A stretch of DNA of 64,000 nt from Scatosoma sp045660265 (lineage in GTDB: Bacteria; Bacillota; Clostridia; Christensenellales; Borkfalkiaceae). The notes beneath the pieces were generated by a model. That model made no database searches and had not been told where the DNA came from. It saw only the letters and a program-made list of their open reading frames with translations. Every line of letters starts with the position of its first letter. The first letter of the stretch is position 1. Of the stretch, positions 58,619 to 64,000 are shown piece after piece. The stretch is taken from positions 42,052 to 106,051 of the forward strand of contig JAZRDM010000038.1 of NCBI GenBank assembly GCA_045660265.1. The letters run 5' to 3'. The translations under genes and the position numbers were made by a program.

Positions 58619-59512
58619 ATGAGAAGTGGATACGTTGCCGTAATCGGCAGAGCAAATGCAGGAAAAAGTACGTTAATTAACGTAATGGTAGGGGAAAAGG
58701 TTTCTATTGTTTCTCCTAAGCCCCAAACGACGAGAGACCGTATTTTAGGGGTGTTGACGGAAGAAGAATATCAAATTGTTTTCGTGGATACCCCCGGTAT
58801 TTACAAGGCAAGAAATGCATTGACGGACATGATGATGAAAACGACGGAAACGAGCGCGAAATCGGTAGATTTCATCTTATACGTTTTAGATGGGCACGAA
58901 GGCATTAAAGAAGAGGAGTTTACCCTTATCCGCAAGTATAAGGAGTTGGGGATTCCTATGGCGATTGCCTACACAAAAATAGACATTATGCCCAAGGAAA
59001 ATATCCCTTTGGATATGGCGAAAATTTCAGATGAAGATTTAGATTTGGACGTATTTCCCGTATCGGCAAGAAAGGGGAAAAATATCCGTGCGCTTAAAGA
59101 ATTTTTGGCAAAGCAAATGCCCGAAGGGGATAAGGTGTTCGAGCAAGACATTATTTCGGATAAAAGCGAACGCTTTATGATTTCGGAAATTATGCGCGAG
59201 AAAATTTTGTTGAAGTTCGATAAAGAAATCCCGCACGGTATCGCTATCGTTATCAATAATTTCGCGTTGCAGGATAACGGCGTGTACGACGTTAATCTTG
59301 ATATTGTTTGCGAACGCGCAAACCACAAGGCAATTCTTATTGGCAAACAGGGGAAAGCAATTAAGGAAGTTTCTTCCTTTGCCCGTCAGGATATGGAAAA
59401 ATTCTTGGGTGCAAAAGTCTTTTTAACAACTTACGTAAAAGTCAAGGAAGACTGGCGCGATAAAATGAATTTGCTCAAAGAATACGGCTACGAAAAGCCG
59501 AGTGAAGAGTAA
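58619..59512 (+). CDS. era: GTPase Era
   Basis: A 297-residue GTPase acting in 16S rRNA/30S maturation. G1 is GRANAGKST, G2 is the TTRDRILGV region, G3 is DTPGIYKARN, G4 is TKID and G5 is VSARKGKN. The C-terminal KH domain contains the RNA-binding GKQGKAIKEVSSFARQDMEKFLG. Length is normal. AAAGGAG precedes the ATG. Confidence 0.98.
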   Translation: MRSGYVAVIGRANAGKSTLINVMVGEKVSIVSPKPQTTRDRILGVLTEEEYQIVFVDTPGIYKARNALTDMMMKTTETSAKSVDFILYVLDGHEGIKEEEFTLIRKYKELGIPMAIAYTKIDIMPKENIPLDMAKISDEDLDLDVFPVSARKGKNIRALKEFLAKQMPEGDKVFEQDIISDKSERFMISEIMREKILLKFDKEIPHGIAIVINNFALQDNGVYDVNLDIVCERANHKAILIGKQGKAIKEVSSFARQDMEKFLGAKVFLTTYVKVKEDWRDKMNLLKEYGYEKPSEE

Positions 59513-59543
59513 AACACTCTCCCTTGCTCTTTGTATAAAAATT

Positions 59544-59570
59544 CCCTAACGGCGCAAACTGACGTTAGGG
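59544..59570 (+). promoter_or_regulatory. hairpin covering the yqzL ribosome site
   Basis: CCCTAACG (59544-59551) pairs with CGTTAGGG (59563-59570). The right arm overlaps the AGGGGG that should serve the ATG at 59579, so initiation may be reduced or regulated. Confidence 0.5.
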
Positions 59571-59578
59571 GGCGGAAG

Positions 59579-59713
59579 ATGAGAGAGAAACAACGCGGGG
59601 ACGATTTCGGCGCGGAAGAAGCGGCTTGGAAATTGTTTGAGAAAACGGGAAGCATCACCTATTATTTGCTCTATCACGAGTTAAAACAAAAACACGAAAA
59701 ACACAAAAGATAA
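59579..59713 (+). CDS. yqzL: YqzL-like small protein
   Basis: A 44-residue protein with AAWKLFEKTGSITYYLLYHEL, the core of the YqzL family (W-x-x-F-x-x-TGS-I-x-x-YLLY), between era and recO exactly as in Bacillus. Function unknown. An in-frame upstream ATG at 59531 precedes the hairpin and lacks a site, so 59579 is chosen. Confidence 0.82.
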   Translation: MREKQRGDDFGAEEAAWKLFEKTGSITYYLLYHELKQKHEKHKR

Positions 59714-59733
59714 ACGGACGAAAAGGGGCGGAA

Positions 59734-60459
59734 ATGGAAGTCAAAACGGAGGCAATCGTTTTAAGAAGTATCGATTATAAAGAAAACGATAAAATGCTCA
59801 CGCTGTTTTCGCCTGATTTAGGGAAGATTTCGGCGGGGATTCGCGGAGTGAAAAAGCCTACGGCGAAATTAAACTTTGCGGCGCAGCCCTTTTGTTTTGC
59901 TGAGTATATTTTGGCTGAAAAAGGGGGGAGATATACCGTTACGGGCGCGTATTTGCATGAGGCGTTTTACGGTTTGCGGTTGGATATCGTTCGCTTTTAT
60001 GCGGCGTGCGCGGCGCTAGAAGTTTGCAGAAGTCTTGCCATGGAAAACGAAAGCTATCACCGCTTATTTTTAGGGCTTGTTACTTGCTTAAAAGAGCTGT
60101 CTTTAGGGGAAGGCGATAGCGCGGAAGCGTTAATTTCTTTTCTGCTTTGCGCTTTGAGAGAGTGTGGGTATCCTATCGATTTAAGTTATTTAGAAGAATG
60201 CGGCGGCGATATAGGCGAAAGAATATTTTTTGATTTCTCGGACGGAGAATTTTGCAGCGAAGAACGCGCGGAAGCGGGCAGACAAGCCAGCCTCTCCACT
60301 TATCACGTATTGCGTAAATGCGACGGGCTTTTTTATGATGAAAAATTGCTGTCGGGCGGGCGTAAACGCGCGCTTAGGCTGTTAAAAGTGTATCTTTGCG
60401 AAAAGACGGAAGAAACGTTTGAGAATTTCAGCGAGTTTATCCGTTTATATGAAGAATAA
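59734..60459 (+). CDS. recO: DNA repair protein RecO
   Basis: A 241-residue recombination mediator that helps load RecA in the RecFOR pathway. The N-terminal OB-fold segment is EAIVLRSIDYKENDKMLTLFSPDLGKISAGIRGVKKP, followed by the helical domain. The usual four-cysteine zinc site of RecO is not seen as CxxC...CxxC. Only isolated cysteines appear (LEECGG, EFCSEE), so this may be a zinc-free variant. Context after era and yqzL confirms the name. Confidence 0.92.
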   Translation: MEVKTEAIVLRSIDYKENDKMLTLFSPDLGKISAGIRGVKKPTAKLNFAAQPFCFAEYILAEKGGRYTVTGAYLHEAFYGLRLDIVRFYAACAALEVCRSLAMENESYHRLFLGLVTCLKELSLGEGDSAEALISFLLCALRECGYPIDLSYLEECGGDIGERIFFDFSDGEFCSEERAEAGRQASLSTYHVLRKCDGLFYDEKLLSGGRKRALRLLKVYLCEKTEETFENFSEFIRLYEE

Positions 60460-60467
60460 GGAGTATT

Positions 60468-62039
60468 ATGGCAAAACAGACGAAACAAGCAAAAACGACA
60501 ATTACAAAAGCGGAAAAGAAAGACGCGGTAAAGGCGTTGTTTCGAGAATTGTTGCAAATAAAAACGTATAAAAGAACGGCGCTTATTGATGAAACAGCGG
60601 CGTTATATACGCAACGCTTTCCCGATAAAGACACGGAAAACGTCAATGACGTGAAGGGGAGAGTTGGGTCTGTATTTGATATTATGAAAAAAGAAGGGGA
60701 AATTGTCTTAGATGGGGGCATGTATGCGTTGAAAACGCAAAAAGAAGAGATTATTCCCATTCAAGAACCTGAAAATAAACCGCCCAAACGGACGGTAAAA
60801 AAGAAAGTGAAAGAAAGCACGCGTAGTGTGAAACGCACAACGGCGAAAAAATCGGATAAAGAAAAAAAGGAAGAAAAAGACGAGCCTATCGCGCCCGTTG
60901 TACCTATGATTCCTGTTAACCCTAATTATCCAGTAGACCCGATTGCGCCCGTGGTGCTGCCCATTCCTTTAGAAGAACCGAAAAAGGAAAAGGAAGACAA
61001 GGAAAAAGCGTCGGTGAAAAAGCGTGAAAAAAAGGCAAAAACGCAAGAAATTATCGCGTTAGAAGGCGTTGCAGAAACAGCGGAAAATGTTGAAAAAAAG
61101 TCCGCTGTAAAGAAACGAGCTAAAAAAACAAAAACGGAAAGCTTAAAGACACTGCAAGCAAAGGAACAACCGACTTTGGTTGTTGCGGAAAACTCGGAAG
61201 AGGTAATCGCGCAGGCGGTGGAAGAAGCTCCTATTCAAAAAGGAGAAAAAACGTTTGCGCCCGTGTTTGATATGTCCGTATTGTTAGGGGAAAAGAAAGG
61301 CAAAAAAGAAAAAACATCCCCTGTAGTAAAAAAAAGGCAGGAAAAGCAAGAAAAGCCTACCATGTCCGCGGCGAAGCAAGATAGTTTGCAAGAAAAACCG
61401 CAAAAAGAAGCTGTGAAAAAAGCGGTAAAGGAAGTAAAATCAACAGAACGAAAGCCCGTTTATAAAACGTTGAAAGTGTATACAGCAAAAACAGCGGAAG
61501 AACAATTAAAGGATAGATTTTTAAAGAGATTACGCTCGCTTAGCGGAGAATATTTTGAATATTACGCAACGTATTTGCTCGAACGCTATTCGTTAAAAAA
61601 CGGACGCAGGTTAGAAAGCTTGCGTATTTGCGGTGGGGAGCGAGACGGCGGGATTGACGCCGAAATCGAGTTGACGGATAGGCTTGGCTTTAGAGAAACT
61701 ATCTACATACAAGCAAAAAACTGGAATCCCGAAAAAGGGGACGAAAAGGTATGGGTAGTGGGCGAAACGCTGTTGCAGCAATTTATCGGCGCGTGCATAT
61801 GCAGACAGGCGAAGGACGGCAAACAGCATTGTAGGGGCATTTTTATGACCACTTCGCGATTTACGCCTGAGGCGAAACGTCTGCTGGAAGATATGTCGGA
61901 TAAAATCGTTGGTTACGACGGAAACGATTTGTATGAAGCGGCGAAGGAATGCTCTTTCGGGCTGACACAAAAGAACGGCGAATGGGCGTTAGATGAAAAA
62001 TTGTTATCTGGTGAAAAGGCATTCTTTTCGTTATACTAA
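60468..62039 (+). CDS. Mrr-like restriction endonuclease-fold protein
   Basis: A 523-residue protein of three parts. Residues of about 8-95 form a winged-helix-like domain ending GEIVLDGGMYALK. About 95-340 is a Lys/Glu-rich, low-complexity linker. About 345-520 is an Mrr_cat-type PD-(D/E)XK domain: LSGEYFEYYATYLLERYS, GGERDGGIDAEIEL with the catalytic Asp, YIQAKNW with the Q-x-K motif, and RGIFMTTSRFTPEAKRLLE. Mrr proteins cut foreign or modified DNA. It lies nine bases after recO with AAGGAG, so it is expressed with housekeeping repair genes. Function in defence or repair is inferred. Confidence 0.85.
   Translation: MAKQTKQAKTTITKAEKKDAVKALFRELLQIKTYKRTALIDETAALYTQRFPDKDTENVNDVKGRVGSVFDIMKKEGEIVLDGGMYALKTQKEEIIPIQEPENKPPKRTVKKKVKESTRSVKRTTAKKSDKEKKEEKDEPIAPVVPMIPVNPNYPVDPIAPVVLPIPLEEPKKEKEDKEKASVKKREKKAKTQEIIALEGVAETAENVEKKSAVKKRAKKTKTESLKTLQAKEQPTLVVAENSEEVIAQAVEEAPIQKGEKTFAPVFDMSVLLGEKKGKKEKTSPVVKKRQEKQEKPTMSAAKQDSLQEKPQKEAVKKAVKEVKSTERKPVYKTLKVYTAKTAEEQLKDRFLKRLRSLSGEYFEYYATYLLERYSLKNGRRLESLRICGGERDGGIDAEIELTDRLGFRETIYIQAKNWNPEKGDEKVWVVGETLLQQFIGACICRQAKDGKQHCRGIFMTTSRFTPEAKRLLEDMSDKIVGYDGNDLYEAAKECSFGLTQKNGEWALDEKLLSGEKAFFSLY
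60714..60733 (+). repeat. dispersed repeat in frame, Mrr-like gene
   Basis: GGGGGCATGTATGCGTTGAA encodes part of DGGMYALK. It shares 19 consecutive bases with the intergenic copy at 39362. Confidence 0.7.
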
Positions 62040-62051
62040 GGAGAAAACGAG

Positions 62052-62288
62052 ATGGAATATAATGACCAAACGGCTAAAAAAATTTTAAATGAAGACAGAT
62101 ATCCCGACGGCGCAAACAGTCCGACGGAGCATATCGAATATGAATGCCCTTGCGGAAAAGGGAAGATTTTTTACGAAAACGTGCGCGGATTTCACGATTC
62201 TTACGCTTGGATGAAATGCAAGGTATGTGAGAAAAAGTATGAAATCAAAATGGGGTGCGGTTATTACTGGGAATTAGAAGAAAAATAA
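62052..62288 (+). CDS. small zinc-ribbon protein, 78 aa
   Basis: A 78-residue protein with two CxC/CxxC pairs (YECPCGKG and MKCKVCEKKYEI), typical of a small zinc ribbon, and an aromatic C-terminus GCGYYWELEEK. It has AAGGAG before the ATG and follows the Mrr-like gene by 12 bases, so the two may act together. I do not recognise a family. Confidence 0.75.
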   Translation: MEYNDQTAKKILNEDRYPDGANSPTEHIEYECPCGKGKIFYENVRGFHDSYAWMKCKVCEKKYEIKMGCGYYWELEEK

Positions 62289-62290
62289 GC

Positions 62291-62319
62291 AAAAGGAGCG
62301 ATTTTAATCGCTCCTTTTT
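62291..62319 (+). terminator. terminator after the era-recO operon
   Basis: AAAAGGAGCGAT and ATCGCTCCTTTT form a 12-base-pair stem with a T-run. Confidence 0.9.
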
Positions 62320-62322
62320 ATT

Positions 62323-62343
62323 ATGCGCGCGTATTACGCGCAT
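62323..62343. repeat. short GC-rich inverted repeat
   Basis: ATGCGCG and CGCGCAT are separated by seven bases, between the terminator and the ppdK promoter. It may be an operator. The rest of 62344-62577 is promoter and leader. Confidence 0.35.
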
Positions 62344-62421
62344 ATATGACAATATTTAAGTTATAAAAGAAAAATTTTTTGTTATTTTCACGAAAAAATC
62401 TTAAAAAGGCGGTTGAAAGAC

Positions 62422-62450
62422 TTGATATTTTTTTTCGTTTATATTAAAAT
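62422..62450 (+). promoter_or_regulatory. promoter of ppdK
   Basis: TTGATA and TAAAAT are 17 bases apart. A leader of about 120 bases follows, with a TTTTCCG/CGGAAAA stem near 62478-62503. Confidence 0.55.
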
Positions 62451-62577
62451 GATATATGGTAAAAAATGAGTTAGGTGTTTTCCGCGCGCAAAAAAACGGA
62501 AAATATCTATAAAGATCGGTTTCAATTTAACTTAAGGAAATAAAGAAAAAATTATCATTTGGAGGAAATAAACAATT

Positions 62578-64000
62578 ATGGCTAAAAAGTATTGCTATCT
62601 CTTCACTGAAGGTAATGCTAAGATGCGCGACATCCTCGGCGGTAAAGGCGCTAACCTTGCAGAAATGACCAATATCGGTCTTCCTGTACCTCAAGGTTTC
62701 ACCATCTCCACGGAAGCTTGTACGCAGTATTACGAAGACGGCAGACAAATCAACCCTGACATTCAGGCAGAAATCATGGAATATATCGACAAGATGGAAA
62801 AAATCTGCGGTATGAAGTTCGGCGACAAGGAAAATCCCTTGCTTGTATCCGTACGTTCCGGCGCAAGAGCGTCCATGCCTGGTATGATGGACACCATTTT
62901 GAACCTTGGTTTAAACGAAGAAGTAGTAGAAACCCTTTCCGTAAAATCGGGTAATCCCCGTTGGGCTTGGGACTGCTATCGCCGTTTCATTCAGATGTTC
63001 TCTGACGTTGTAATGGAAGTTGGTAAGAAGTACTTTGAAAAGCTCATCGACGAAATGAAGGAAGAAAAGGGCGTTACGCAAGACGTTGAGCTTACCGCTG
63101 ACGACTTGAAGGCGCTTGCAAATCAATTCAAAGCAGAATACAAGAAGCAACTTGGTACGGATTTCCCCTCCGATCCCAAAGAACAACTTTTCGAAGCTGT
63201 TAAGGCAGTATTCCGTTCTTGGGACAACCCCCGTGCGAACATCTATCGTATGGACCACGATATCCCTTACAGCTGGGGTACCGCAGTTAACGTACAGATG
63301 ATGGCGTTCGGTAACATGGGCGAAACCTCTGGTACGGGTGTTGCGTTCACGCGTGACCCTGCTACGGGTGAAAAGGGCCTTATGGGTGAATTCCTCACCA
63401 ACGCACAAGGTGAAGACGTTGTTGCAGGTGTTCGTACCCCGATGCCCATCGCTCAAATGAAGGAAGTATTCCCTGCTGCTTACGAGCAGTTCTTGGGCGT
63501 TTGCCATACCCTTGAAAACCATTACCGCGATATGCAGGATATGGAATTCACCATCGAAGACGGCAAGCTTTATATGCTCCAGACCCGTAACGGTAAGAGA
63601 ACGGCTGCGGCGGCTATCAAGATCGCTTGCGACCTTATCGACGAAGGCATGATCACCGAAAAAGAAGCGATTATGCAAATCGACGCGAAGAGCCTTGATA
63701 TGCTCTTGCACCCTCAATTCGACGCGAAGGCGCTCAAAGACGCAGACAAGAACAACGTAGTTGGTAAAGGTATTGCGGCGTCCCCCGGTGCGGCGGCAGG
63801 TAAAATCGTGTTCACGGCTGAGGACGCGGTTGTGGAAGGCAAGAAGGGCGAGAACGTGATTCTCGTGCGCCTTGAAACCTCTCCCGAAGATATCGAGGGT
63901 ATGAAGTACGCGCAAGGTATATTGACGGTGCGCGGCGGACAAACCTCGCACGCGGCGGTTGTTGCGCGCGGTATGGGTACGTGCTGTGTATCCGGCTGCG
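62578..64000 (+). CDS. ppdK: pyruvate phosphate dikinase, 5' part
   Basis: The window shows the first 474 codons, and the gene continues beyond 64000. PPDK interconverts pyruvate, ATP and phosphate with phosphoenolpyruvate, AMP and pyrophosphate, and is central to glycolysis in many anaerobes. The N-terminus (LFTEGNAKMRDILGGKGANLAEM), SVRSGARASMPGMMDTILNLGLN, MGETSGTGVAFTRDPATGEK and YMLQTRNGKRT are the nucleotide-binding parts. GGQTSHAAVVARGMG carries the phosphorylated His. Codons are unusually C-ending compared with neighbours, a sign of high expression. GGAGG lies 12 bases before the ATG. Confidence 0.97.
   Translation, partial: MAKKYCYLFTEGNAKMRDILGGKGANLAEMTNIGLPVPQGFTISTEACTQYYEDGRQINPDIQAEIMEYIDKMEKICGMKFGDKENPLLVSVRSGARASMPGMMDTILNLGLNEEVVETLSVKSGNPRWAWDCYRRFIQMFSDVVMEVGKKYFEKLIDEMKEEKGVTQDVELTADDLKALANQFKAEYKKQLGTDFPSDPKEQLFEAVKAVFRSWDNPRANIYRMDHDIPYSWGTAVNVQMMAFGNMGETSGTGVAFTRDPATGEKGLMGEFLTNAQGEDVVAGVRTPMPIAQMKEVFPAAYEQFLGVCHTLENHYRDMQDMEFTIEDGKLYMLQTRNGKRTAAAAIKIACDLIDEGMITEKEAIMQIDAKSLDMLLHPQFDAKALKDADKNNVVGKGIAASPGAAAGKIVFTAEDAVVEGKKGENVILVRLETSPEDIEGMKYAQGILTVRGGQTSHAAVVARGMGTCCVSGC

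Noticed and set aside
62911..63951. A 346-codon frame antisense to ppdK
   Set aside because: ppdK is an unmistakable family member on the other strand. The antisense frame is His/Arg/Phe-rich shadow sequence.
1..64000. CRISPR arrays, rRNA genes, prophage or transposase genes
   Set aside because: None was found. The dispersed 20-base repeats are kilobases apart and are not an array.

Overview
The window comes from a low-to-mid GC Firmicute of the class Clostridia. The evidence is the sporulation-linked yqfC-yqfD-phoH-yqfF-ybeY-era-yqzL-recO block, a Veg protein, a SPOCS/LysM protein, pyruvate phosphate dikinase, strong purine-rich ribosome binding sites and TTGACA/TATAAT promoters. The Ser/Asp-rich lipoprotein N-terminus and the general style suggest a gut Christensenellales/Borkfalkia-like lineage. 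That placement is inference, because the window has no rRNA gene.

Region 1 (16-14438, all minus) reads as one long operon from a promoter with a perfect palindrome at its start site. Transcription order: two small TasA/camelysin-like exported proteins, a 990-residue exported protein, a third TasA-like protein, a SipW-type Ser/His signal peptidase, a membrane-anchored McrB-like AAA+ ATPase, a McrC/DUF2357-like partner whose C-terminus is a zinc ribbon rather than a visible nuclease, an ABC ATPase and ABC-2 permease, and an 811-residue exported beta-helix protein. I propose a surface-fibre or surface-layer assembly system that uses a repurposed McrBC-like motor. It is my best candidate for an undescribed system. 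Next (14989-18477, minus) is a very large lipoprotein that also has a C-terminal membrane anchor.

Region 2 (18.7-24.6 kb, plus) has two half-size TauE/SafE permease genes, a HAD phosphatase, a Ppx/GppA phosphatase with an HD domain, Maf and an MreB-like protein. A strong promoter then drives an unidentified structured RNA of about 430 nt that ends in a clear terminator.

Region 3 (24.6-37.6 kb) starts with a SecB-like chaperone and a Val-Gly-Cys-Leu tRNA cluster followed by repeated copies of the tRNA-Leu 3' end. An AT-rich unknown gene and a 1538-residue DUF4011-helicase-Vsr-type nuclease (a likely phage-defence gene) follow. After them come an ADP-ribosylglycohydrolase-family protein with an alpha/alpha-barrel glycosidase, MnmA, a DUF1292 protein and tRNA-Arg, whose 3' end is also duplicated downstream.

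Region 4 (37.7-54.2 kb) holds an M28 peptidase lipoprotein with a 29-residue tandem repeat, uvrB-uvrA behind a LexA-like box, a methyltransferase, two small lipoproteins beside an XRE regulator, Veg, a SPOCS/LysM protein, ispE, a membrane protein and a heterodimeric ABC exporter. Region 5 (54.3-62.3 kb) is the yqfC-to-recO operon extended by an Mrr-like nuclease and a zinc-ribbon protein. ppdK then runs off the window end.

A short dispersed sequence, typified by GGGGGCATGTATGCGTTGAA, occurs about ten times between genes and about four times in frame inside genes from 14.8 to 60.7 kb. No feature type that I know explains it.
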